DNA of 64,000 nt, from positions 158,081-222,080 of the forward strand of contig JBGANR010000005.1 of NCBI GenBank assembly GCA_044222225.1, read 5' to 3'. Below the pieces are notes generated by a model. That model ran no database searches and was not told the origin of the DNA. It was given only the letters and a program-made list of their open reading frames with translations. Of this stretch, positions 28,852 through 36,302 are shown piece by piece. Position 1 is the first letter of the stretch. Every line of letters starts with the position of its first letter. A program made the translations under genes and the position numbers. This stretch comes from JBGANR01 sp044222225. Lineage in GTDB: Bacteria; Actinomycetota; Actinomycetes; Mycobacteriales; Mycobacteriaceae.

Positions 28852-28960
28852 GTGTGGACGGGATTCATCGGCGGAACGCAGTCCCCCGCGCTGGCTCGTT
28901 CCTCGCCGGCGCTCCCGCCACGCCCGATGCCAGCGTTCCGCCGATGAGTCCCGTCCACAC
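28852..28960. repeat. Intergenic hairpin element, family 3 copy A
   Basis: A 28-bp stem (28852-28879 with 28933-28960, one mismatch) encloses a 58-bp core at 28878-28935. That core recurs inverted at 44033-44090 with 56 of 58 identical bases. Within the core, GCGCTGGC and GCCGGCGC form an inner hairpin. It lies between convergent genes and may act as a bidirectional terminator or a mobile hairpin. Confidence 0.75.
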
Positions 28961-29023
28961 CCTCGCGCGTACCGCTCGGCTACGCGCCCCTGGTCGTCGA
29001 GACCCTGCTTGCACACCGCTCGG

Positions 29024-29806
29024 TCAGAGTCGGTCGTACCAGCCCAGCACCCGGCCCGGGTGGTTCGTGGCGACCCAGCCGACGCCGTATTCGGCGCAGA
29101 GCAGGGCGTCGTCGCGGTCGTCGACGGTCCAGCAGTAGGTCGCGCGGCCGGAGAGGGCCGCGCGATCGACGAGGTCGGGGCGTTCGCGCAGGCTGGCGAT
29201 GGACGGGCCGATGCCGGTCGCGCCGACGGCCGTCGCCGCGCTGCCGCCGAGCACGCGGGCGCTCTCGCCGAGCAGGACCGTCGGCAGCAGCGGGGCCTGG
29301 CGGCGGATCCGCCACACCGCGGCGGCTGAGAACGAGATGACGACGACGCGGCTGTGATCGGCCGACGCCGGCGTCGCCAGCCCGAATCGGTGCAGCTCGG
29401 CCATGAGGCGCGACTCGACGATGCTGCCGTAGCGCACCGGATGCTTGGTCTCGATGAACACCTTGACCGGGCGCGGCGTCGACGCGACGAGGTCGAGCAG
29501 GTCGGACAGCTGCAGCACCGGCTGCGGCCCGGTGCCGGGATGCCAGGAGCCGAAGTCGTACTCGGCCATCTCGGCCAGAGCCATCTCGCTGACCACGCCG
29601 GAGCCGTCGGACGTCCGGTCGATCGAGCGGTCGTGCACGCAGACCAGCTTGTGGTCGCGGGTGAGGCGGACGTCGCATTCCAGCCCCTCGGCGCCTTGGG
29701 CCAGCGCGAGTTCGTAGGCGGCGAGCGTGTGCTCGGCGCGTTCCCCGGACGCTCCCCGGTGGGCGACGACGGCCGGCCGCGCCAGCCGTGTGATGCTGCC
29801 CGTCAT
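29024..29806 (-). CDS. Glycerophosphodiester phosphodiesterase
   Basis: 260 aa from ATG 29806, overlapping the DUF4328 stop by 4 bp. The GDPD motifs are present: VVAHRGASGERAEHTL (H16, R17), GLECDVRLTRD (Glu and Asp metal ligands) and VCVHD (second His), with VFIETKH further on. There is no signal peptide, so it is probably cytosolic. It hydrolyses glycerophosphodiesters to glycerol-3-phosphate and an alcohol during lipid turnover. Confidence 0.94.
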   Translation of the reverse strand: MTGSITRLARPAVVAHRGASGERAEHTLAAYELALAQGAEGLECDVRLTRDHKLVCVHDRSIDRTSDGSGVVSEMALAEMAEYDFGSWHPGTGPQPVLQLSDLLDLVASTPRPVKVFIETKHPVRYGSIVESRLMAELHRFGLATPASADHSRVVVISFSAAAVWRIRRQAPLLPTVLLGESARVLGGSAATAVGATGIGPSIASLRERPDLVDRAALSGRATYCWTVDDRDDALLCAEYGVGWVATNHPGRVLGWYDRL

Positions 29807-30855
29807 CCCGCGAGCACCCAGCGTCGCGCCGGCGCCGTGACGCCGACCGGACGCCGCAGCTCCCGCGCGGCGAGAACGCACACCACGGCCGCGAGGACGT
29901 CGACGACGGCGGCGATCCCGACGGCGTTGGCCCGCCAGGCGTAGCCGCCGACGATCTCCGCGACGAAACCCACGGAACCGCTTACCTGACCGATCGTGAT
30001 GACGACACCCCCGAACACGTTGCAGACGAGCCAGAGCCGGTAGCCCACGCGCAGCCGGGCGAGGTCGGCGGCGGACGCCCCTCTCGCCTCGGCGAGCTCG
30101 CGCAGGAAGACCCAGGCGAAGACGAGATTGACGACGGGCAGCAGCCAGCCCGCGACGAGCCGCCACAGTGCGCGCGGCTCGCATTCACCCGCGGCCGCGT
30201 AGGCGTCGGCGCGCGCGGTGACCAGCCACCACAGCGACACCCACATCGCCGCCGCGACCGCGAGCAGCGACGCCCAGCCGCCGAGGAACAGCAGGTAGGC
30301 GACGACTTCGGCCTGCGTCGCCGAGACGGGGACCGACTGGTTGAGGTAGGTCAGCACATACAGCCAGACCTGGCCCACGCCCGCGATGAACAGCGTGCCC
30401 GCCGTGCCGATCAGCAACGCCCCGAGCATCCCCGCCGCGGTCGACGACCGGCGGCGCGTCGTCGAATCGGGAACGAGCGGGACGTCGTGCAGGCCCCAGC
30501 GCGGGACGTCGCGGTAACGGGGCGTCGGACGCGGACCGCGGCGCGGCGCGCGCATCGGCGGCAGCGACTCCGGCGGACGACGCGCCGACCAGCGCACCCG
30601 GGACGGACGCGGCGGCTGTCCGGGCCGGCGCGGCTGCTGCGGAGCGCGCTGCGTCGGACCGGGAAGACGCTGCCCCGGGCCGGGAGAATGTCGCATCGGG
30701 CCGGGAGCCCGCCACTCCGGACGCGGCGGAACGGGCGCGGCGACCTGCGCTCCGGCCGACGGCGTCGTGTAGACCGGGCCGCCGCATCGCGGGCAGGACG
30801 AGCCCAGCCCTGGATGATCGGCCTTGATCCGGCAGGCTGGACAGTAGTCGATCAT
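29803..30855 (-). CDS. DUF4328-type membrane protein with N-terminal zinc ribbon
   Basis: 350 aa. The N-terminus has two CxxC pairs (YCPACRIKAD and SCPRCGGP) forming a probable zinc ribbon. A Pro/Arg-rich linker (about 40-130) is followed by about six membrane segments with features of DUF4328 (WASLLAVAAAMWVSLWWLVTARADAYA, LLPVVNLVFAWVFLRELAEA). Function unknown; such proteins are common in actinobacteria. It overlaps the GDPD gene by 4 bp. Confidence 0.8.
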   Translation of the reverse strand: MIDYCPACRIKADHPGLGSSCPRCGGPVYTTPSAGAQVAAPVPPRPEWRAPGPMRHSPGPGQRLPGPTQRAPQQPRRPGQPPRPSRVRWSARRPPESLPPMRAPRRGPRPTPRYRDVPRWGLHDVPLVPDSTTRRRSSTAAGMLGALLIGTAGTLFIAGVGQVWLYVLTYLNQSVPVSATQAEVVAYLLFLGGWASLLAVAAAMWVSLWWLVTARADAYAAAGECEPRALWRLVAGWLLPVVNLVFAWVFLRELAEARGASAADLARLRVGYRLWLVCNVFGGVVITIGQVSGSVGFVAEIVGGYAWRANAVGIAAVVDVLAAVVCVLAARELRRPVGVTAPARRWVLAG

Positions 30856-30892
30856 CCGTTCGAACCTGCCGATTCCGCAAGCTCCATCTCGG

Positions 30893-31231
30893 CTAGGCCC
30901 CGGTGACGAGCGGCCTGTCGGCCTCGTTCCAAGCCTGGATGCCGCCGCGCAGGACCTGCGCTTCGATCCCCCGCTGCTGCAGGTACTCGAGCACCCGGAA
31001 CGACCGGCCCCCGGAGTGGCACATGATGAGCAGGTCGGCGTCGGGGTCGAGCTCGTCGATGCGGATCGGGATGTCGCCGAGCGGGACGTGCAACGCCCCC
31101 GCGACATGACCGCTCTCCCATTCGTCCTGCTCTCGGACGTCGACGAGCAGCCACGGCGAGTCCGGGCCGAACTCCGTCGGCACCTCGGCGACCGTCACCA
31201 CAGGGTTGCCTGGATTCTGCACGCCCTCCAT
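30893..31231 (-). CDS. Rhodanese-domain protein
   Basis: 112 aa, a single rhodanese domain. It includes LLVDVREQDEWESGHVAG and the active-site loop MCHSGGRS with the catalytic Cys, then GGIQAWNEA. Single-domain rhodaneses transfer sulfane sulfur to cyanide or cellular acceptors. There is no signal peptide, so it is cytosolic. Upstream on the same strand is a 167-bp intergenic region with clustered TCCACA motifs. Confidence 0.93.
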   Translation of the reverse strand: MEGVQNPGNPVVTVAEVPTEFGPDSPWLLVDVREQDEWESGHVAGALHVPLGDIPIRIDELDPDADLLIMCHSGGRSFRVLEYLQQRGIEAQVLRGGIQAWNEADRPLVTGA

Positions 31232-31270
31232 CGTGTCACGCCCGATCACCCGACGCTGCCGCGATGGCCG

Positions 31271-31367
31271 CCATCCACAGTTCTCCACAGTTTCCACACC
31301 CTCATCCACAGATCGAGGGTCCGCTTCCGGCGATTTCACCTGGGCCGTAGCACCGGCCTGTGGATCG
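31271..31367. promoter_or_regulatory. Cluster of TCCACA (DnaA-box-like) motifs
   Basis: Five 9-mers ending in TCCACA lie within 97 bp: CCATCCACA (31271), TTCTCCACA (31281), GTTTCCACA (31290), TCATCCACA (31302) and, on the other strand, CGATCCACA (31359-31367). The actinobacterial DnaA box is TTGTCCACA or TTATCCACA; each here differs by one or more bases. The region is intergenic, upstream of the rhodanese gene. Confidence 0.45.
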
Positions 31368-31398
31368 TTTCGGACACGGTACGGATTTGCTGCACAGG

Positions 31399-32463
31399 TC
31401 AGCGCGGTGCGATCGCCAGGTACGCCGCGAGAACCTCGGCCTCCTCGGCCACCTCTCGCCGGGCCGCCGTCGAGACGTCCGTCAGATACTCGACGTCGAC
31501 GCCGCCGCCCGGCCGGCGCGTCCACGCCCCGACGACGCGCCCGTCCGACAACACGAATCCCGGGAAGCGGCCGTTGGCCGTCGACAGCCTGCGATAGACG
31601 TCCTCGTCGACGATCCGGGCGCGGTCCTCCTGCGCGACGACGACGTTGTCGAACGGCGCGAGCAGCCGCGCGGGCGCGGGCCGGTCCGGGTCGGCGAGCT
31701 CGAGCCCGGCGAGGTCGACGAGCACCCGGCCGTCGGGGCCGTCGTCGACCGTGAGCTCGTCGCCCATCGCGTCGACGACACCCGCCAGTCCCGTCACGCC
31801 CGACCACCGGACGATCGCCTTGACCGTCGACGGCCCGAACCCCCGCAGATACATGCGCACGAGATCGGCCTTCGCCTCATCGCCCTCGACCGCGGGCTCC
31901 CGCTCGCCGACCCACTCGTCGAACAGCCGGTAGGTCGCCTGCCCGCTGCGTCGCCACAGTCCGCGGGGCGGCACCTGCACGAGCACCAGCCCGCCGCGGA
32001 CGGTATTGGTCAGGTGCGAGCGATCCTCGTCGGGCCAGCGCTCGGCGAGCGCGACGCCCAGCGCGCCGACCGGCAACGATCGCCCCGCGAGCACGTCACG
32101 GCCGGCGACGACGACGTCCGCCGGGTCGGCCCCGCGCAGCTTGGCGTGATGATTGGTCCGCGTCTGCGCGGCGATGAACGGCTGCAGCAGCGCCCGCATC
32201 CAGCGGGCGTCCTCGGCGTCCATGACGTGGACCGTGCCCCGCAGCAGCGTGGTCCGGACGACCTCACGCTCGAGCAGCAGGTCGTCGAGGTCGTACGGAT
32301 CGGCGAACGCAATGCGGCTAGCGAGTCCGAGATGGGCGGCCTGCGGATCCTGCGACTGCAATCCGACGACACGATCGATGACGTCGATCGCGTCCTCGTC
32401 CACGCGCGCGAGCAGATGCTGCCGCTCCAGTACGGTCCGATTCCACTGCCGCCACGAGATCAC
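31399..32463 (-). CDS. Winged-helix DNA-binding domain protein (HTH_42, AlkZ/YcaQ-like)
   Basis: 354 aa. The family landmarks are VVGLQSQDPQAAHLGLASR near the N-terminus, TLLRGTVHVMDAEDARW, a central FDEWVGERE segment, and a C-terminal LLAPFDNVVVAQEDRARI followed by a DGRVVGAWTRR hairpin. HTH_42 proteins include the DNA glycosylases AlkZ and YcaQ, which unhook DNA crosslinks. The AlkZ catalytic QxQ/QxD-type residues may correspond to QSQDPQ. I infer DNA binding or repair, not confirmed. Confidence 0.87.
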   Translation of the reverse strand: MISWRQWNRTVLERQHLLARVDEDAIDVIDRVVGLQSQDPQAAHLGLASRIAFADPYDLDDLLLEREVVRTTLLRGTVHVMDAEDARWMRALLQPFIAAQTRTNHHAKLRGADPADVVVAGRDVLAGRSLPVGALGVALAERWPDEDRSHLTNTVRGGLVLVQVPPRGLWRRSGQATYRLFDEWVGEREPAVEGDEAKADLVRMYLRGFGPSTVKAIVRWSGVTGLAGVVDAMGDELTVDDGPDGRVLVDLAGLELADPDRPAPARLLAPFDNVVVAQEDRARIVDEDVYRRLSTANGRFPGFVLSDGRVVGAWTRRPGGGVDVEYLTDVSTAARREVAEEAEVLAAYLAIAPR

Positions 32464-32506
32464 CCGTCCGGCATACCACGGCCTCCGCCCGTCGCCGGGC
32501 AGGCGT

Positions 32507-33091
32507 TCAGGAGACGCGCGGGTACGCGATCCCCGTCGCGGCGTGGCAGCGATAACCGTTCGGATTCTTGAGCAGGTACTGCTGGTGGTAGTCCTCGGCG
32601 TAATGGAAGACGCCGTCGCCCACCTCGGCGAGCGGGGCGATCTCCGTCGTCACCGGCCCGTAGCCCTCGGCGGCGAGCACCGGCGCGTACGCCTGCGCCA
32701 GCTCGGTCGCGCGTGCGGCCTCGGCGGCCGTCTCCGTGTAGATCGCCGAACGGTACTGACTGCCGACGTCGTTGCCCTGCCGCATGCCCTGGGTGGGGTC
32801 GTGGACCTCGAGGAAGGCGACGACGAGGTCGTCGAACGCCAGCTCATCGGGCCGGTAGACGACGAGCACGGCTTCGGCGTGCCCCGTCGTACCGGTGCAG
32901 ACGAGCTGGTAGTCGGGGTGGGGCGCGGTGCCGCCCGCGTACCCGACGGCGGTGGTCACGACACCGGGGACCTGCCAGAAGATCTCCTCGACGCCCCAGA
33001 AGCAGCCGCCACCGAGCACCACGCGCGCGGTGCCGGGCGGAAACGGGGGGTGCATCGAGGAACCGGTCGCGAGATTGACGCTCTGGGCCAT
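32507..33091 (-). CDS. msrA: Peptide methionine-S-sulfoxide reductase
   Basis: 194 aa. The catalytic motif is VLGGGCFWGVEEIFW (Cys in GCFWG). QVPGVVTTAVGYAGG and FHYAEDYHQQYLLKNPNGY are also diagnostic. It reduces the S-epimer of methionine sulfoxide in oxidised proteins in the cytosol. Its proximity to sodA (460 bp away, opposite strand) makes an oxidative-stress neighbourhood. Confidence 0.97.
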   Translation of the reverse strand: MAQSVNLATGSSMHPPFPPGTARVVLGGGCFWGVEEIFWQVPGVVTTAVGYAGGTAPHPDYQLVCTGTTGHAEAVLVVYRPDELAFDDLVVAFLEVHDPTQGMRQGNDVGSQYRSAIYTETAAEAARATELAQAYAPVLAAEGYGPVTTEIAPLAEVGDGVFHYAEDYHQQYLLKNPNGYRCHAATGIAYPRVS

Positions 33092-33251
33092 GCGTCAACG
33101 GTACCCCCGCAGGACTGCTATGATCGCCGTCACATCGGGCCGGGCGCAGCGTTGCGTCGGTACAGGACACGTGCGGGACGCACGTCGCGCCGGACCCACG
33201 AGGTACCGCGCTTGCTCGCTCCGTCATCGGAGACGCCCGAGAGGAGACGCC

Positions 33252-33380
33252 GTGGCGATGCACCACGCCGCCGACGCCCACGATTCGTTCGACCCCAAGG
33301 CTCTCGCCGCCCACTTCAAGTCGGCCGTGACGAGCATCGCCGCTCTTCTGCTCGTCCTGGCCCTCATCGTCTTCCTCTGA
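33252..33380 (+). CDS. 42-aa small membrane protein
   Basis: A short ORF from GTG 33252 preceded by GAGGAGA 5 nt upstream, a strong ribosome-binding site. It encodes VAMHHAADAHDSFDPKALAAH followed by a single C-terminal hydrophobic helix (SIAALLLVLALIVFL). It ends 181 bp before sodA on the same strand. No family recognised. The clear Shine-Dalgarno sequence and N-out/C-tail membrane pattern argue it is translated. Confidence 0.6.
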   Translation: MAMHHAADAHDSFDPKALAAHFKSAVTSIAALLLVLALIVFL

Positions 33381-33417
33381 TCCGCGGATCGTTGATCCAC
33401 AACCACCCTTGAGATTT

Positions 33418-33434
33418 GGGGTGTTCAACACCCC
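33418..33434. promoter_or_regulatory. Perfect palindrome between the small gene and sodA
   Basis: GGGGTGTTCAACACCCC is a 17-bp palindrome, 38 bp after the small gene stop and 128 bp before sodA. It could be a short terminator or an operator of sodA; the flanking TTGAGATTT is relatively AT-rich. Confidence 0.4.
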
Positions 33435-33561
33435 TGTGCAGGCCGTCCGGGGGTGCGTAGGGTTGGACGCGTCACTGAACGCCTCGATCCGCCCGCGCAT
33501 CGCGAGGGACGGACCACCGAGGCCGCGAACAACGGCGTCGCAGGCGCCAGAAGGGACCATC

Positions 33562-34188
33562 GTGGCGGTTTACACCCTCCCCGACCTCGACTACGACTAC
33601 GGCGCGCTGGAGCCGCACATCTCCGGCGAGATCATGGAGCTGCACCACAGCAAGCACCACGCGACCTACGTCAAGGGCGCCAACGACACCATCGAGCAGC
33701 TCGAAGCCGCTCGGGAGGACGGGTCGATCGCCGGCAAGGCGCTCTCGCTCTCCAAGAACCTCGCCTTCCATCTCGGTGGCCACACCAACCACTCGATCTT
33801 CTGGAAGAACCTCTCCCCCGAGGGCGGCGACCGTCCCGAGGGCGATCTGGCCGACGCCATCGCGAACGACTTCGGCTCCTTCGAGAAGTTCCACGCCCAC
33901 TTCAGCGCCGCCGCGACGACGCTGCAGGGCTCGGGCTGGGCCGTCCTCGCCTACGACTCGATCGGCAAGCGGCTGGTCATCCAGCAGCTCACCGACCAGC
34001 AGGGCAACACGTCGATCGGCATCATCCCGGTCGTCATGCTCGACATGTGGGAGCACGCGTTCTACCTGCAGTACAAGAACGTGAAGCCGGACTACGTCAA
34101 GGCGTGGTGGAACGTCGTCAACTGGGCCGACGCCGCCGACCGCTACGCGAAGGCCGTCGCGCAGACGCCGGGTCTCATCGTCGCCTGA
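33562..34188 (+). CDS. sodA: Fe/Mn superoxide dismutase
   Basis: 208 aa from GTG 33562, with AAGGGA 7 nt upstream. Metal-site signatures are LHHSKHHATYV, LGGHTNHSIFWKNLSP and LDMWEHAFYLQYKN, the last containing the DxWEHxxY Asp and His. The sequence is close to mycobacterial SodA. It dismutates superoxide; whether iron or manganese is preferred cannot be read reliably. No N-terminal signal, as in mycobacteria where export is SecA2-dependent. A strong terminator follows at 34237. Confidence 0.97.
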   Translation: MAVYTLPDLDYDYGALEPHISGEIMELHHSKHHATYVKGANDTIEQLEAAREDGSIAGKALSLSKNLAFHLGGHTNHSIFWKNLSPEGGDRPEGDLADAIANDFGSFEKFHAHFSAAATTLQGSGWAVLAYDSIGKRLVIQQLTDQQGNTSIGIIPVVMLDMWEHAFYLQYKNVKPDYVKAWWNVVNWADAADRYAKAVAQTPGLIVA

Positions 34189-34236
34189 CCGCCGCGAGGC
34201 GCCGTCCGGACCGGGTGGCGCATCCTCCTGCTCGAC

Positions 34237-34268
34237 CCGAAGGCCCCGCCGTCCGGCGGGGCCTTCGG
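34237..34268 (+). terminator. sodA terminator hairpin
   Basis: Perfect 15-bp stem CCGAAGGCCCCGCCG and its complement with a 2-nt centre, 48 bp downstream of the sodA stop. Confidence 0.8.
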
Positions 34269-34351
34269 CGTTCCGGTTGCGCCCCGTCCACGGCGCGCGC
34301 ACGCTGGGTTACGGGCACCCTGCCCGTCGCGAGACGCGAGGGAGGACGGCC

Positions 34352-34873
34352 ATGCGCACCACCGCCATCGGACTGACACCGTTCGGCAGCGACGGAGTAC
34401 TGCGGGGAATGCTCATCTCCGGACGCTGGCCCACCGGGACACTCGAATGGACGCAACTGCTGGTCGCGAGCCTGCGGCTGGCCTGCCGGCCCGGACTCGT
34501 ACCGGCGACGACGGTGTTCCGGGCCGTCGAACACAAACCGGCCGGCGCGGACGCCGACACCGTCGGACTGCTGCTCGCCGTCGGACTCGTCGCCGTCGAC
34601 GGCCAGGTACGTCCCGGGATGTTCGTCAGCCCGCCGCCCGCTCTCGCCGTCATCCATCCGCCCGCCGAGACGGTGACACCGGTCCCCGAATGCGAGACCG
34701 TCGCCTCCGGCTGCATCCTGCTGCCGGGCGTCCCCGAGCTGGGCCTCGATCATCGCGCCGGCTGGGCCCTCGCCGATTCGGCGGGCACGGTGGTCGGGAT
34801 GCGCAACGCCGTGTGCATCGATCCGGCCGCCGACCCCGACACCGCCGTGCTGTCACTCCTGCTCGCGGCCTGA
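34352..34873 (+). CDS. Hypothetical protein
   Basis: 173 aa from ATG 34352, with GGGAGGAC 6 nt upstream. No family recognised. The sequence begins MRTTAIGLTPFGSDGVLRGM, is rich in Val, Ala and Pro, has no signal peptide or clear membrane helix, and contains four cysteines (two near PECETVASGC). It converges with the LacI-type regulator gene, with 29 bp between stops. Position suggests an independent single-gene unit. Confidence 0.6.
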   Translation: MRTTAIGLTPFGSDGVLRGMLISGRWPTGTLEWTQLLVASLRLACRPGLVPATTVFRAVEHKPAGADADTVGLLLAVGLVAVDGQVRPGMFVSPPPALAVIHPPAETVTPVPECETVASGCILLPGVPELGLDHRAGWALADSAGTVVGMRNAVCIDPAADPDTAVLSLLLAA

Positions 34874-34902
34874 CGCCCGATCCGGCCGAGCACACCCACC
34901 GC

Positions 34903-35994
34903 TCAGGCCGTGTCGGCGCACCCCGGCTCGACCGGGCGCAGGCCCGATCGCGGCGGCGCCGTGCTGCCGCGGTCGACGAGGACCGGCTCGCTGAGCAGTT
35001 GCAACCGCGCCTGCCCCGGCGGCCGCGCACCTCGCGCCCACGTCTGGGCGGCCCCACCGGCCAGACGCCGCACGAGCACGCGCGTCGCGTTCCGCGCGAG
35101 CTCGCGGTGATCGGGGCTGACGCTCGTCAGCTCGGGCCGGCTCCGCACGGCCGCCGCGCCGCCGGTGTTGAGGGCGATCACCGAAAGGTCCCGCGGGACG
35201 CGCAGTCCGCGCTCGGCGGCCGCCGCGATGTAACCGAGGATCGCCGCGTCGTTGTTGTGGACGACGGCCGTCGCGCCCGGAGCGACGATCGACATGCGTT
35301 CGAACGCCGCCCAACCCGCCGCGAACTGCCGCTCGGCCGGTACGACGTGGAAGGCGATACGGTGCCGCGTGCAGGCGTCGAGGACGCCGTCGCGCGTGCG
35401 GACGTCGGCGCCGACGCCGTCGGCGAGCGTCGCCGGGTCACGGTTGAGCACGACGATCTCGCGATGGCCGAGCTCCGCCAGGTGGCGGACGGCGCACTCG
35501 CCCCCGGCGGCGAAATCGGCATCGCAGTAGGAGTACCGCTCGGGGTCGCCGTTGCGTCCGACGAGGACGAACGGGGTGTTCGATCGTTCGAGCAGCGGCA
35601 GGCGGGGATCGTCCATCCGCACCTCCATGACGAGGACGCCGTCGACGAGCCCCGTGCCGATGAGCTGCTCGACCGCGTCGATCTCGCCGCTCGGATACGG
35701 CCAGAGCACCATGTGGTAGCCGGCCTCGCGGGCCTGCGCCGCCGCGGCCACCACGTACTCGGCGTCGTTGGCGCCGAGGCCGGACTCCGGCGTCGGGAAG
35801 AGCAGCGCCAGCACCCGGGAGCTGCCGGCCGCCAGCCCGCGGGCCAGCGCGTTCGGGGTGTAGCCGAGCTCGGTCATCGCCGCCCGGATCTCGCGCCGCG
35901 TCGACTCCGAGACCGGCCGGGAGCCGCTCAGCGCGTAGGAGACCGTGCTCCGCGACACACCCGCCCGGCGGGCGACGTCGTCCATGGTGGCCAC
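34903..35994 (-). CDS. LacI-family regulator of the adjacent sugar operon
   Basis: 363 aa from GTG 35994, with GAGAGGA 8 nt upstream (alternative ATG 35985). The helix-turn-helix is MDDVARRAGVSRSTVSYALSGSRPVS. The periplasmic-binding-like effector domain follows (GLVDGVLVMEV, TAVVHNNDAAILGYIAAA). It is divergent from the lpqY operon, so it most likely represses import and alpha-glucosidase genes until its sugar ligand binds. A LacI-type palindrome lies in the shared promoter region at 36228-36247. Confidence 0.9.
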   Translation of the reverse strand: MATMDDVARRAGVSRSTVSYALSGSRPVSESTRREIRAAMTELGYTPNALARGLAAGSSRVLALLFPTPESGLGANDAEYVVAAAAQAREAGYHMVLWPYPSGEIDAVEQLIGTGLVDGVLVMEVRMDDPRLPLLERSNTPFVLVGRNGDPERYSYCDADFAAGGECAVRHLAELGHREIVVLNRDPATLADGVGADVRTRDGVLDACTRHRIAFHVVPAERQFAAGWAAFERMSIVAPGATAVVHNNDAAILGYIAAAAERGLRVPRDLSVIALNTGGAAAVRSRPELTSVSPDHRELARNATRVLVRRLAGGAAQTWARGARPPGQARLQLLSEPVLVDRGSTAPPRSGLRPVEPGCADTA

Positions 35995-36190
35995 GCCGTC
36001 ATCCTCTCGGCTCGGTGCCTGCCGGCAATGTCCGTGTCCCGCGGACGCAGGACGCGCCCGGCCCGCCCCTGCGGCGGAGACCTTCGTGTTCGGCCACCCG
36101 GAGGCGGCCGAACAACAGAGTAATGACGCACCGCCGCGCCGCGTCGTCACATCGGCGGACCCGTCGAACTCTCCGGGGTTTCACCGTTCC

Positions 36191-36206
36191 TGTGACACCG
36201 GTCACC
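36191..36206. promoter_or_regulatory. CRP/GlxR-like site
   Basis: TGTGACACCGGTCACC fits the TGTGA-N6-TCACA consensus of CRP/GlxR at all but the last base. It lies about 100 bp upstream of lpqY and just upstream of a TACCTT hexamer, as expected for cAMP-dependent carbon control. Regulator identity is inference. Confidence 0.55.
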
Positions 36207-36227
36207 CGTGTTCGCTACCTTACGCAC

Positions 36228-36247
36228 GAGTCGACGCGCTTCGACTC
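36228..36247. promoter_or_regulatory. Hyphenated palindrome, LacI-type operator candidate
   Basis: GAGTCGA and TCGACTC are exact inverted repeats separated by CGCGCT, 56 bp upstream of lpqY and near the expected transcription start. Confidence 0.5.
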
Positions 36248-36302
36248 CATTCGAGCGCGCCCCGTGTACGAGGTGCGCACGCCGAGAGAGAGGACTGCGC
36301 AT

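Larger units (their letters stand above)
35995..36302. promoter_or_regulatory. 308-bp divergent promoter region, LacI regulator / lpqY operon
   Basis: This gap has no gene. It contains a CRP/GlxR-like site (36191-36206), a possible -10 element TACCTT (36216-36221), a 7-bp-arm palindrome (36228-36247), and GAGAGAGGA before the lpqY start. Sequence from 35995 to about 36150 is GC-rich and shows nothing specific. Confidence 0.6.
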
